Source: Climacteris rufus (Eukaryota; Chordata; Aves; Passeriformes; Climacteridae). From it: a DNA stretch of 64,000 bases. This document shows positions 12,482 to 25,300 of the stretch, piece by piece. Numbering within the stretch: position 1 is the stretch's first letter; the number at the start of each line of letters is the position of its first letter. The notes under the pieces are model-generated. The model was not told the origin of the DNA and searched no databases. It was given only the letters and a program-made list of their open reading frames with translations. Where the stretch lies: contig VZRZ01004227.1 in the NCBI GenBank assembly GCA_013398175.1, positions 846,374-910,373 of the forward strand, given 5' to 3'. The translations under genes were made by a program, and so were the position numbers.

Positions 12482-12588
12482 GGAAAAACCCAATTATAAA
12501 ACTGATACCAGGTGCCCACTATTCTTTCCCACTAGCTTGGACATTTTAAAGAAATCAAACATGGAATTGAGTCACCTACTTCGGTGAC
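12482..12588 (-). promoter_or_regulatory. IL9 proximal promoter: AP-1 and NFAT-type motifs
   Basis: A perfect AP-1 consensus TGAGTCA lies at 12568-12574. NFAT-type GGAAA cores lie at 12482-12486 (plus strand) and 12525-12529 (minus strand). Directly overlapping the AP-1 site is a perfect inverted repeat GTCACC-N6-GGTGAC at 12571-12588. NFAT with AP-1 is the usual arrangement in T-cell cytokine promoters. The motifs are seen; their use is inferred. Confidence 0.45.
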
Positions 12589-12599
12589 TTTAGTACTGT

Positions 12600-15500
12600 G
12601 GAAATTCACAAATGGTCTTCAGAAGTGATTAATTTGAACACTATGATATCACACCCCAGCAGGAAACAATGGTTAAAAATCTACGAAAGCATTTTTTTTT
12701 CTGATGTGGGTTTTGCCTCCTGCACTTATGTAAATGATAGTTACATGAAAGCAGAGATGATAATGTTCAGCATTGCCAAAGTTCCTGAGAAAGCAAACTG
12801 ATGTGCTGCAGGGTGGCTTCCCCCCAGATTCAGAGCAGGACCTTGCTCAAAGGGGTCTGTGGAGCAGACAGACAGATGGATGAAGTCGTGGAGCAGTGCC
12901 TGGATAAGTTGTCACACTGAATTACAGCTGCTGCATCCAGAGAGCAATCCCATAGTCTGTGAGTGCGATCCCAGCTCTGCTGAGTGCACGTGTACCAGTG
13001 TGCAGCTGAGCATGGGGCCCTCAGAGTGCAAACAGGGTCGCATCCCACCCATTGCCTTTTAAGCAGAAAGGACTGAATGCAAAAGTAGTCCTAGATAACC
13101 CAAATGGTATTAACTTGGAAATTCTCTCAGGTGGCATCTCCAAATAAGGTTGAATGTTGGTGAGAGCCCTCCCTGGCCACAGAGGTTTCCTTTTTGCAAG
13201 CTGCACACCTTGGCAAGTGGTAGCCCTTCAAATTTCTTTTAAATATCCAAGGTTGACTTCTAAGCTTCTGTTTGCCACAAGGCCCATTATGCCTCAAAGG
13301 TCTCTTCCAAAAGCTTGAAACTTCTTCTGGTCAGTCTGGCTGAAGGATGAGTGTGATCCCTCTGGAAACTGTCCTGGAAAGAGAAAACATTGGGCTTCAA
13401 TTAGCTGTTTTTTTCCTCTGGCATTTTCCAACCAGCAAGGGATTCACCTGACTGAGCATGGCTCTGCTGCCAGCAAGGGGAGCAGAGGAGGACCTGCCTG
13501 CTGCTCCCGCCCCTGCCTCCCTGCCTGCACACCCAGCATCACCTCTGGCCTGGTCTGGATGCTACCTGCCTTTTTGTTGAAACTTGTCTTCAGGTGATTC
13601 AGTGTGGAAAGTCTACACATCCCATTAGGTAGGTGCAGCTTGCACACAGGCCCCAGGGAACACCTAGAAAAAGCCAGAGACCCTCCCTTGGCAAGCTAAA
13701 GCTGACAGCAGGCTGTGTTGTGATCAACAGATACACAAATATATGGGGGGGATGGCTGGCATCCATGAACCAGGCAGTGGTGTCTTTCAAGGCACTGAAC
13801 AGTGAGAGAAGGAGTAAAATCATTGACTTGTGATTGAGAGCCTGTGATTCCCTGAAAAGCAATAAAGAGACTTCTGTTACAGGTACATGTCCCTCAAGGA
13901 AACTGCTCTGCCCAAGCAAAGCAATGGACATGCTGCTCTCTGTTTGTTCAGCCAGTAAAGCCCCAATTAGTTTAAAGCATGAATCCCTGAGGGAAATAAA
14001 TTATGTGTAACATTTGTGAGACACTTGGTTTCTCAGATGGTGGAAAAAATGATTTTACATTCTTTAAAGGAAAAAGTTCAAAACCATCTTTGATTTAGCC
14101 AAGGTTGTGCAAGGAATATGGTAACAAGTCATGGAAGAGAGGGTCAGGGGGCTCTTTGTGACAGCCAGGAGGTTCTACTGTGTCTGTTTTTAGAGAAAAT
14201 ATGTTCATCAGAAACCCCATTTATTCCCAGTAACTGCTATTCTGTATTTGCAAGGACTTTACAAAATCTGATGTACTTAGCAGGGTCTCAGGGCTTCATC
14301 ACATAAGGAATGACATCTCAATACAGCTGCCATACTCTATAAGTGAAAGCAATGCTAGCATGAATCATATACAAGATACATAATTAGGACCTTTCCATAC
14401 ACGAGATGTAATTATGGACACTGGGCAGTGAGCAGATCAGATAACTTCTTCCCAGGCTTATGGCCCAAGAGGCAAGGTGTGTATTTTTCTTGCTAACTGA
14501 AAATCAGAATGGCAGAGCTTCCAGAGATGCTTCCGAGCTGCTGCCAAGCCCGCTGTTCCTCCTTGCAGTCACTCTCTGCCAGCACTGCCAGTGCTATCTG
14601 TACATCTTTGCATTTCTGTTTGATTGCTTGGTGAGATCTGTCTCACACTGTTGTTGCTCCAGGGCAAATGAGTAGTCAGAGAAGCTGCATTCAATTTACA
14701 GTGAAACAGAAATTACTGAAATCAAAGTGGCAGCGAAAGATCTGTCCACGCATTACTTAAAGCAGAGGTGGATCAGGCACAGGAGCGAGTGGCACCAGTT
14801 GCAGCTTCTCTGTAGAGAGTTTAGCCTCTATTCTGGCATTTAGAGGCTGATCCAAAGACTGTAGAAATTAATATTTGATGCCATCCCAGCAGAAAGACCA
14901 ACTTTTTAATAGATTTTTCAAACACTGAGCTTTGATATTTTAAAAGTCCTCATTATGCTGATGAGCTGCAGCAACATATTTTCACAAATAGGTTGTCATT
15001 TGTTGGTTCATTTTCTGTCCTCATGTCTAGGAAGCTGATCATCCACTCTTCTCCATTAATCTCACGTTCAGCAACACAGATCAAAATGCAGAGAGGAAAT
15101 AGAGATTTTTCATCCATTGCTCAAAAAAAAAAAAAAAGAAATAAAGATCACCAACCTTAAAGGTACTGGGTACAATAGCCCCTAGAAACATCCTCTATAT
15201 TGCAATTGGGACACTTGAGCAGGGAAACTCGCTGTGGTCAGCCTGGGACAGAACCACCCATCAGCAGATGACATATCCTCATATGCCCTACTGCTTCCCT
15301 TCACACTGAAGGATGCAGTGGGCAGGGTGCAGTGGAGGAGCAGAGTAAGGAAAGGGTAGAGAGCTCCAACACCAGGTGTACTGCCATCGCCAGGAAAGCC
15401 CATCAGCTTTCAAGTGACGGGATTTTAAGATTCCAACCCAGAACGCATTTGGAAAAGGTGAATGAATATACAAAACTCTCCAACGTATTTATGTGGTCTT

Positions 15501-18500
15501 TTACAGGCTGTTTTTTCTGGCTCATTTGGAGACTCTAAAATCTCTACATTTTTGGCTTAAATTTAACTATTTTGGGACATACATTTTCTTTTAATGCCTT
15601 TACTTTTATGATAGGTCAAATGACCAAAAATGCTGCACAAACATCCGATTTCCAGATCGATATTTTTAATCTGGTTTGCATAAACCTCCAGATCTTCTGA
15701 GTTCTCTTGAGAGAATTTGCATCCCAGTGTAGAGTTTCTAAGAATCCCTATTCAGTTTGGGTTTTCTACTGTAGAAAAAATGATTCCCTGCAGAGGACAA
15801 ACACACAGATAACACACCAGCTTGTTTTACGTTTGCTGTGTGCACTGATCAAGATAGAAGAGCTGCAAAGATTGCAAATGAAGAGATGCTATTCATAGTT
15901 TCATTTTCCAGAGATAAGGTGGCTTGGAGTATTTTTTTGCCTTTCTCTTACATAAAGATGACATATGCTAATGTAGAAATAAAGGAAAATAGGGGCATTC
16001 TAATCCCTCCAAGAAAGGGTAAACCGCAGCATAGTAATAGCAAGATTGCTTATGGCAGAAAGGCATCAAATCCTGATGAACCCAGGGAACATTTCAGATT
16101 CCAGCTTGAAGAGGGTCATGGCACCCCCTGAGAGCCACACGCTGTGCTCTGCCCTAGCAGATGGACCATGGGATGTCCTCAGGACTCACTTTAGCTTCTG
16201 TAGGTAATGGAGCTCTCATAACTTTCAGAAGAGTTTTAATTAATTCAAAACCATTTAAGCTTATTAACAAAAACTAGTGGCATTCAGGAGCTGGGAGAGG
16301 GGAGAGCACATGTGAGAGAGACCTCCAGAGCTGCAAGTCCTCCTTGTTTCATGCAATATTACAGTCACCAGACCTTTCCTAGGTTAAGCCAAGTTGTTCA
16401 TGTTGCAATAATATTTAGCAAGAGCTGAGGCATCTGAAAGAAAAAAGCCCTGACAGCAACATGCCAGCCATGCTGGATTGTTGTGCATATTGCAAGTGCT
16501 TCCCACAACCAACCATCTTTAAAAGCAGGCAGAAAAAGGCAGAAATTGACCACAAAGCTCACCAGTTCTCCTGTATTTTAAAGTTTTTCCTGATGTGTTT
16601 TTCCAGTGTCTTCTTTTGTGGCCTGGCCACTTTCATACCAGGAAAGAGAAACACTGAGCGCTCTCACATCAGAAGTCCACTCACCCTTCCTTGTTTGTCC
16701 CACTGGATTTCCCACTCAGCACGGCATGGAGAGGGGGGCTGAACACTCAGGACAGACAGACAGCACAGGGCATTCACTCCATGGCTGTGTTAGAGCTCTT
16801 CACCAGCCAGCCCCACATCGCAGCTTGCTTTTCATGCTGGAAGCATTGAAAATCCACCTGCAGACTGCTTGATAGAAACACAGCAATCTTAATTTCATAG
16901 CAAAGTAGGCATGGATATTGGTTCCCACCTAGTTGCATAAGTGTGCTGGCCCCTTTCCATGAGAATTGGCAGGATTTTCTATACTGTGTGTGAAGTAGGC
17001 TACATTAGTGCTAAAATGTTTTGAAACATGGGAGAATAGACCAGTCCATGAAGATGAGCTGTGTAAGTCCTGGTGGTTTCTCAGCAGGTGAGGCCATGCA
17101 GATGCTGTTTTTGACACAGTAGGTGTTGGTGACAGGGCAGTCTCAGCATATTCTTCCCCACTTGCAAGGTTCTGGTTTCTCCAAGTCTCTCTCCTTGTGA
17201 CTCAAAATTATCCATTGCTTTCTGCATCATTCAAGAAGATCTTTGTATTCTCTTCAGAGATTGCGTGTTGTACAGCCCAGTAGCCTTAGAATTTCATTCA
17301 TACTAAGCAAGGATTTCTTGATGTATCCAGCATTTTGTATCTTACTGCATATGGGACCTGTGAGACCCCCTTAAAAAATTACTCTCTTTTTGCTGCACGT
17401 ATGGCTCCTAACAGGTTGGTTGTTCCACTAGTGTCTGATTCTGGAGCTGTCACAGGATCCTCAGTTTAGGCAAACTGCCTTGAAAATCAGTGTGAGCATT
17501 TAAATTTCGTCTCAGTTCATGGCTTCATTCCTTTTGGAGCCTGTTTCTGGAAGGATACTCTACATACTACCTGTGTAAGCTGGCAGAGATCAGTCTGTAC
17601 ATTGCTGAAGGAGCATATATAGGAAGAAGATGGCTTTAGAGAGAGGAAGCTGTTCTTGTGCAGTTTACATTCAATTTAGCACTTCAACTTCTTCCCACTT
17701 GTCTCCTTGTATCTCATAATCTCTTCTGACTCTAAACTTTACATTTTCTTCACAAGTACAAGACAGGCATTGGCCTCCTCGACTGACATGAATGCCATGT
17801 GTAAGAGAGGAATCTCTACTACAACATCTGTGACAAAACAAAGAACTTCAGATAAACCAAAGAGATATATCTTAATGCCTGCAAAGGTGTCACCTACTCC
17901 TCTGTCTCAGAAAAGAGAAACTGAGATGTGGACTGTGATCTTGCCTTCCCCTGTGATGGGGACACACCAGGCAAGGACTCCTGAGGTGTGAGGAACTCTC
18001 AGCCTGGCTCAGAGCCATCACAAAACCATTTAGCTTGGAAAAGACCTTTACAGGCAGGGCTTTAACAATAGTGCTAAAACTGCTGGGCAGCATCAGCCTC
18101 TTCCCATGCCATGCCCCACAGACATCACAAAGCTTCTCCCAGCCCCAAAGACCTTCCTCCAGGTCAGGGCTGTTTTCTAGAAAAACAGCTTTTCACTGGG
18201 AAATTGGTTCATGTTTGATTGGGTTATTTCAATCAGGGAAATAAGATATTACATTTTTTTTTCCATCCATAGCACTAAATAGTGTATAAAGTATGAAAAA
18301 CAGCCAGCATCTCATTAAGTAATACAGGCTGTTGTAAGAGCTGGAATGCCACCAGAGAGATGAAAGTTGGGCAATTACAGACTTATTTGAGGGATGACAG
18401 ATCTGAATATGCTTTCATAATCCAGGCAATAAACCATAGAAGTAGGTATCCCTGGTCCTTTTGGTCTCCCTTCTCATTTTTTGACAATTTTAGGATTTGC

Positions 18501-19077
18501 TGCATTTATTTTAGAAATGAGGGGCTCTGTAAGCACCTTGAACAAGCTATCAAGCAGATGTCTTCTACCACTCCAGCATGTTGTGTGGAACATGCCCCTG
18601 ATGGCAGGTCACTACAGACACAGCACTGACAGAGGAGCTGGTCCATATACTGAATTCTGTTGACATGGGGGGTTTCTTTGGTGTAATTCAGAGGCAAAAT
18701 CACCAACATATGTAAGCAGTGCCCCACTGAATCAGCTGCCTGTGTGCCAGGCAAAGCTCTGTTTTAAACTTCCATCACCAGGTCCTGGAAGAAATCCTTA
18801 GAGATCCTAATTTCTATCCATGGATAAAGATAACGATATTCTCTTCAAAAATTAATGCGTTTGATATATCATAAAAAAGATTATTCACAAGACACAGACC
18901 TGCCAAGTCTCTGTGTGCATAAATTATAATTGCCATCCCTCATCTTTGGGACATGGGGCTGACCCCCTGTGGTATCACCCAGCCCCAGCACCGCTGGACC
19001 TTTCATTGGTGACACAGCCACACACTCACTGCTGCAAAAGCAAGACTGAACTGTCTATCAGGCTCCATGTGCAGGGA
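12600..19077. other. Intergenic DNA between IL9 and SLC25A48
   Basis: Mostly unique sequence upstream of IL9. There are no supported genes, no long repeats and no assembly gaps. Regulatory elements for IL9 may lie here but none can be identified from sequence alone. Confidence 0.6.
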
Positions 19078-19250
19078 TCACAGAACCATAGAACGGTTTG
19101 AATTGGAAGGGACCTCAAAACTTATCTCCTTCCAATTCCCTACCATGGGCAGGGACACCTTCCACTAGACCAGGGCATCATCCAGTCTGGTTTTGAGCAC
19201 TTCCAGGCAGGGTTACCCCAAAATCATCTAGAGGCTGTCCAGTGTGGGGC
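19078..19250 (-). mobile_element. CR1 LINE 3' fragment
   Basis: Reverse-oriented tail CACAGAACCATAGAACGG, then TTGGAAGGGACCTCAAAACT and CATGGGCAGGGACACCTTCC. The distal part, after 19200, is diverged and its boundary is approximate. Confidence 0.85.
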
Positions 19251-20940
19251 TGCCCACGGGAAAAGGAATGTGTGCTGGTCTGGGAGCCGACTTGGGCTCA
19301 GGGTTGACTGGAACAAGCTACAGAGGAGTTGCCTGGCAGCTCCAGTGAGCAGCACATGTCCTGCCAGGGATGAGGATGCCATCAAGTGGCCAAAGCTTTA
19401 TATTCACTCCCCACTTGCTCTTTATATTTTTACGTCTATATTATATATATTTATATTATATAGAATAGCTTTCTGCCCTCTGCTCCCTTTCCACACCAGG
19501 TTGCCCACAGCTCTCCCTGACAGCTCCTGGCAGGTGTGTGTTACACAAGAGTTTTGTCCAGGCAAATCCTGGGCACCCATCTCAAAACTGGTTTAATTGG
19601 ATGAATAATATAATGAAATGTCACCATGCAATTCCAATGTGGGTTTCAGGGCTTTACACCCAGGGAGCACTGAATGGATCAAACCTGGGCATCAGGAGGG
19701 CAGGATCATGCAGATACACAGCTTGTTGTGAACTCAGTTCACACTCAGTTGTGAAATCAGTTTAATTACTTCCTGGTCCATTTTACATAATGCAGGCAGA
19801 TAAACACCATTTATTTCCATTAAAAAAATAGTCTCCCCAAGTATTATCCCTGGAGAAACAGGATATTATCCTTCAAAAAAACATGTTTTACATACATGCA
19901 TTGACATAGGCAGCATGGAAAGGATGAATCCTGTTGCATCCAGAAGCAAATACTTGTGTGAAGGCTCATCAATTTTATCCATATTGTTTATCAAAAACAG
20001 TTTCCTGTGTTCTCACGAAGGTCGAGGGCACTGTGAGCCTTCTCACCTGCAAGTCCTGAGATGAAGCAACACCAGCTGTTTCTTCCAAATTTTAAGGCCA
20101 GTTCTGGAGGCACCTACACTTCTGTTTTTAATCTGGGCCCCAGTGATAAGGAGCCCAAAGTAGGTGATCCCATTTCCAAGCACTGCTCCAGACCCAAAGT
20201 TTTAGGCGTTTTCTGCCGAGGTCTTCAAGTGTTGTTACCAATTCTTTCATTCATCCAGGGAAGAGGACGTAGGAGTTTCTCTTTCCTTCTCCTCCTTGTA
20301 TGGAGGAAATCTGGATAGCTGCCCCACATTGTATTCAGAAACCTTTTTTGAAGGCATCAGCTAAAACTGCAGTTGCTGGGTTTTTCCCCCAGAGTTCTCC
20401 AGAGGAAGAGCTGTTCCTCTACAACATTTCTCAGAGGACAGTGTTGTCCTAGATTGTTCCCCCTTGCCATGTGTCCCTTTGCATGTGAGCCAGTTACTCC
20501 TTGGCCTCTTCTGCTAGTGCCCGCAATCCTCTTGTCCAAGCAGAGCTGGTTCTTCTTGGGCTTTGGCATCAAAAACTCCATGCTTAGAAAATAAATTATG
20601 GAGATATTTAACAGTATAAATATAAATGATCATGATGTAAAAGATCTTGGAATAATTGGGAGGCTGAGGTAGACCAAAGAGAGACTGGGTCTGCCCCAGT
20701 GGTCTCAGTGGGATTGCAGCAGAGAGCTGGAGGTCTGAAGAGTACTGGGTTCTAAAGACACTTCCTTTGGCGATGGTCTAGTCAGGGCTACAGAGTGATG
20801 TCTGCAGGATTTGGCAGCTGGCAAGTTGTGTCAGGGAGCTCAGAAGGTCTAATGAGACACCTCGAGCAGGTCCCTGGAGGGCTGCACCAGGCAAGTTGTG
20901 TAAATTAATAGGCAGCCTTCTATATGAAATGCAGACTCAT

Positions 20941-20946
20941 TTTATT
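20941..20946 (-). terminator. Possible SLC25A48 polyadenylation signal
   Basis: First canonical AATAAA on the minus strand after the stop, implying a 3' UTR of about 1.26 kb. Weaker ATTAAA variants occur nearer the stop at 22160-22165, 21720-21725 and 21706-21711, so the true end is uncertain. Confidence 0.35.
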
Positions 20947-22199
20947 GTTTTCTGAAAGAAAAAAGCAGCTTAGTCTCTGAATTTAACATCCTTCTGTTTC
21001 CCAAGTTAATTTATACCTTGGATAACAGACTGACATCGTTGAAACCCTTCACATAATTTCATGGTAACATGTTAAATTGTGCAAACTGTGATGTAAAACA
21101 CGAATGTTTGTATGGGAGGTGTCATTCACTTCTTTAAACCTGAAGGCACACTGGGATTTCATGGGAATCCAGACCTTCCTACAGAAAAAGCACCTGTGTA
21201 CCCACCACATCTCCTCTTTTCCTTGTTCACAAAAGAGATGAACATGATATGCCGTGTTGTACAAAAGATGCTCCCTTGGTGATGTGAGGTGGGCTGGGTT
21301 TGGGTACATCCCGTGGGAGAGGGAAGTAAGTTGTTCTCCTGGCTCAATAGGAAAAATGTCATTGGTGAAGAAGCCCACCACCACCACAGGAATTAATAAG
21401 TTGTTCTTAGTCAACAAAGTGAAAGACTTGATAATAAAATAGTCTTTAGGTTTGATTGAGCTGGTGCCATTTTCAGAGTCGTCCATGGACCAAGTCCACT
21501 GCAGTTGCCATAGGTGCAGAGTGGGAGTCTTCAGTCTGAGCCCTCACCAACACCACACTGCTGGCTTGGCTCAGGAAAGTAGGAGACTTTCTGGTCTTCT
21601 TGGCAACACTTTTGAAATAAGAAAAAAGGAGATTTAGGAAGTACTGCAGAAAACAGCAAAGACTGCCAAGAATAATCTTGAGTATGTAGCTACTAAAACA
21701 GTTTCTTTAATCAGATATGTTTAATGCTTCTCTTTTATGCAACTCTAAGTTAATGAGGGAACGAGTGAGACAGTGAGTTGATAGTCAAGGGACTTTGAAT
21801 AGCTTAATTTCAGATCTTTGTGGATAGAACAAGGGAGGAAAGGATACTGTGCAGGGACTTTACTGAGAAAGATATTTCAAGACTTATAAAATGTTAGAGA
21901 ATAACCTCCTTTCAAATCATAATTTCTGATTGATATTAATAAAAATAATCACGACAATCAGAATAGATTGCAGTGAAGTTCTAGGAGACCTGAACTGACA
22001 CTAGAATCCATTGGCATATCTGTTGTCTGCTCTGAATCCCACAGACCCAAATTTGAAAAGTGTATGGCTATTCAGGTGTAGGTACCCATGTAAGTTATAT
22101 GACTTTTAGAGGATCTATACAATTGCAACTCTATTTGATTCCAAGATTAATTCTGTAATTTTAATAAAGCTAGAGGGTCTTTATGCACTGACCTGGAAG
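20947..22199 (-). other. Probable 3' UTR of SLC25A48
   Basis: Sequence between the SLC25A48 stop and the first AATAAA. It contains a 145-codon frame on the same strand (21049-21486) with no recognisable domain; I treat it as chance. Confidence 0.35.
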
Positions 22200-22322
22200 T
22201 TAGGGATTGGTCTCAGTTCGCCATCTTTTCATTGCTTTGAGGGAAAGTTCATAGCCAAGAAACGTGGCTGCACTCGATGGGAATCCTCTCACTGTATTGA
22301 CTGTGAGGCCCCTGAAAAAAAC
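22200..22322 (-). CDS. SLC25A48: SLC25A48 exon 7: last helix, C-terminus and stop
   Basis: 40 codons plus TAA after CCCCAACAG. It encodes VFFRGLTVNTVRGFP, then AATFLGYELSL and a basic tail ending KRWRTETNP. The tail is a few residues shorter than human and differs in sequence. Confidence 0.93.
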   Translation of the reverse strand, partial: VFFRGLTVNTVRGFPSSAATFLGYELSLKAMKRWRTETNP

Positions 22323-25300
22323 CTGTTGGGGATGGAGAAAGGTTAGAGCATAGGAATACATTGGCTATTTTAAGAAGAGGAAGAAAACATTAAGTGAAGT
22401 CATAGTGAGATTCTGAAGAACCAAATCTTGGTTTGCTTGGAAGATACGCTCCCACTGCTGGTGTTGGTTTGCTTGGAAGATACGCTCCCACTGCTGGTGT
22501 TAGCTGCACTGAAGAACAGAAACACAATGGCAGAAGGCACTGGTTTGGTATCATTGTGCTCTGTGCCCCCTACAGACCCCCATCTGTACATACCAGCCAG
22601 AGCTACAAGAGGTAATGGATAAAAAAATGGGTTTGTGATACTGGTGTAAAACAGAAAGCAAGAAATCCAGAATGTCTTCCAGTGTTGTCCTACTTATCTA
22701 CAGTCATAGAAGGACAGAATCACAGAATGCTTTGGGTTGGAAAGGACCTACATTAAAGCTCACCATGGTCTAACACCCTGCCATGGACAGGGACACCTCC
22801 CCTAGACCTCATTGCTCCAAGCCTTGCCCAGCCTGGCCTTCCTTCCCTTTGCATACATAAACATGTGGGGATTATACAAACCCCAGGGTACAAGAAGGCT
22901 CTGTTTCCATGCAGGAAGACCCCCTGGGGCGGGGTCTGTGGGCACAGAAGATGTTTGGCAAGCAGAGAGGGAGCGGTGTGGCTGCGAGCCAGCCCAGCCA
23001 TGCAGGCACTGTGCCACGTGGACTGTTTTTCAGGTTTCACCTTTGAGCATAGAAGGAAATTCTCAACCAGAAGAAAACTAGACCCTCTGTGCCTTGCTGA
23101 GAACTCTCTCTCACCACCACCTTTTGGAAAAATATTCGATAGCAGCTGATCTTTTCACGTGTGTTCCTGACATGAAACTGTGGTACCCATACGGCGGTAC
23201 CCATACATAACCCAGTGCTTTCTTTCATTGAGACAATAAATATCATCTTCCAGATTTCCTTATTCTGCTCAATATATGCCTTTTTAAAAGATGCTGGCAC
23301 GTACAAGAGTGAAAGACTCTGTGGCTTTCAACTGCTTGAACAGTAAAGTGCTTTTGCAAAGTGGAGAGGGATCTTGTCACTCCTGACTCCTGGCCTTGAC
23401 TCGTCTCCTTTCGAACCCCCCTCACTGCAAACATCACACCCTGGTGAGTGCAAGGATGTGCACAAAATGCTCCCTTTGGAGTGAGCCTGCTCACAAAATG
23501 ATGGTTGCAGGGAGTACCTCTGCTGGCCTGTTTCTCACAAAATCACTGCATTAACCACTAAGGCTCATCACCATGGTCACAAATCTAAACACCACGAGTT
23601 CAGAAAAGGCATGAAAAGGAACATCAGCAATCAAGCCCCTTTCTAGGCTTTGTAACGGCAAAGTTCCCACAGCTACTGTAAAAACACATGGAAGATCTTG
23701 GCTCCAAGACCAGAAGCCCATAGATTTAAAATGTCGAACCAGTTTTTCCCCTGAAATTACTGAACACTACTGAACACCATCATATCTTGTATTATATCAA
23801 ATAAATCCAAAGCATAGTTCTGACACAGAATCAAAATATGTTCACATAGTTTAGGTAGAGCTTGCAATGTGAAATTGCAATGTTGGGATATTTAAGATAT
23901 TATTTGATTTATTGGGATGTTTTATTTCGTTAGGAAAGGGAAGTTTCTGGGAGGAAATTAAAGGTTTTTGCAGTACCCATAGAGTAAGACAAGAGAGCCA
24001 AGTTAAATAATAATGAAGATTTAGGATGATAAGTCCAGAGGCATAAATTTTTCTCATCAGAATGAACACACTTGGCTATGGAGAAAGACAAGGGTTATAC
24101 TTACATTTCTTTGTGCACATCAGACAATTATTTCCAGCACTGAGAATGCTGTTCCTTTGTCCCAGAATGAAAACATTCAGCCTTGGGTTTGCTGTTTGTC
24201 AGTTTTGAGTCTCCTAACATTTAAAAATATTTTCCACACAAGAGCAGGATCCAGTCTTGCCATCAACTATTCCTCAATCCTAATGATGTCTTTGGGACAG
24301 GTGCCAGACTTGATGGCAGAAAAACTGCAAGCAGTTCAGGCCTCCAACAAAAAACCCTTTTAGCTGTTAATTCAGGCAGTACAGGAAGGGCAGAGGGTGA
24401 GGATGAGCATGGAGAGAGAAGGGAAAACACATGGAAATTTCCTTTTCGACCACCCTGTGTTTTAGTGTGGAAGTGCACACCAAGTGGAATGCACAGGGCA
24501 GGAACCACAGAGCCTGGGCACCCTGTCCCTTCTCTGACTGTCCAAACACAGTCCTCAGTATCTCTCCAGGTGCTTGTGCTTCACAGGAATGTGACTTTCT
24601 TCACTCAGTGGCAAAAACTGAACCAGACCACAGGCTCCTGTGATAGCTGGCATAACATAGTGGCATGTTGTCTAATATTGAAATCACACTGGCTTGTGAT
24701 TTTGCAGGTTATTTTTCTATTTGTAAATTGTTACATTTCTCTCAGGATGTGAAAATTAACACTTTGGAGCAAAGAGCGCACATGATGTTCCAAAGATAAA
24801 TACAGATTTATTTCAATATCAGAAGATGTTACTTGCACAACCATGCCTTGGCAATGCAACAGAGCTGCAAACCCTTGTTCTCTGCCATTCACATTTAACT
24901 GAGGCAAAGTTTGCAGGTAGAGCAAATATCCTTTATTACACTAACAGACAAAGTCAGAAAGATAAGTTTTTTGGCACGCAGCCCTTCTTCATATTTGAAA
25001 CCAACGCAATTCTGATTTCAGAGCATTTTCAATCAACTCTATCTTGGTGCAAAATGAGGGTGAGCAGTGCAGAACACAGCATGGGTTCTACCAAGGTGTT
25101 GCCCGAGGTGACCAGACACACCCAGGGTGCCAGTGCAGTCCCACCAGAATCAGTTCATTGACACCAAAGTCAGTGGGAAACATTTGACCTCTGCATTTTT
25201 TAGAGGCAATCACAGAGATAAGACTTTCTACCTCTGATTTATGATAAGTCAAATCATGTACATGATTAAGTGCACTGACATGAAGTGTTGTTTGAAGTTA

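Noticed and set aside
16488..16510. TGCAAGTGCT, considered as part of a CXCL14-like cysteine motif
   Set aside because: The following codons do not continue the chemokine sequence and no partner exon is nearby.
18019..18090. Possible degraded CR1 (CCATTTAGCTTGGAAAAGACC)
   Set aside because: Only one short block matches, with no octamer tail or flanking CR1 sequence.
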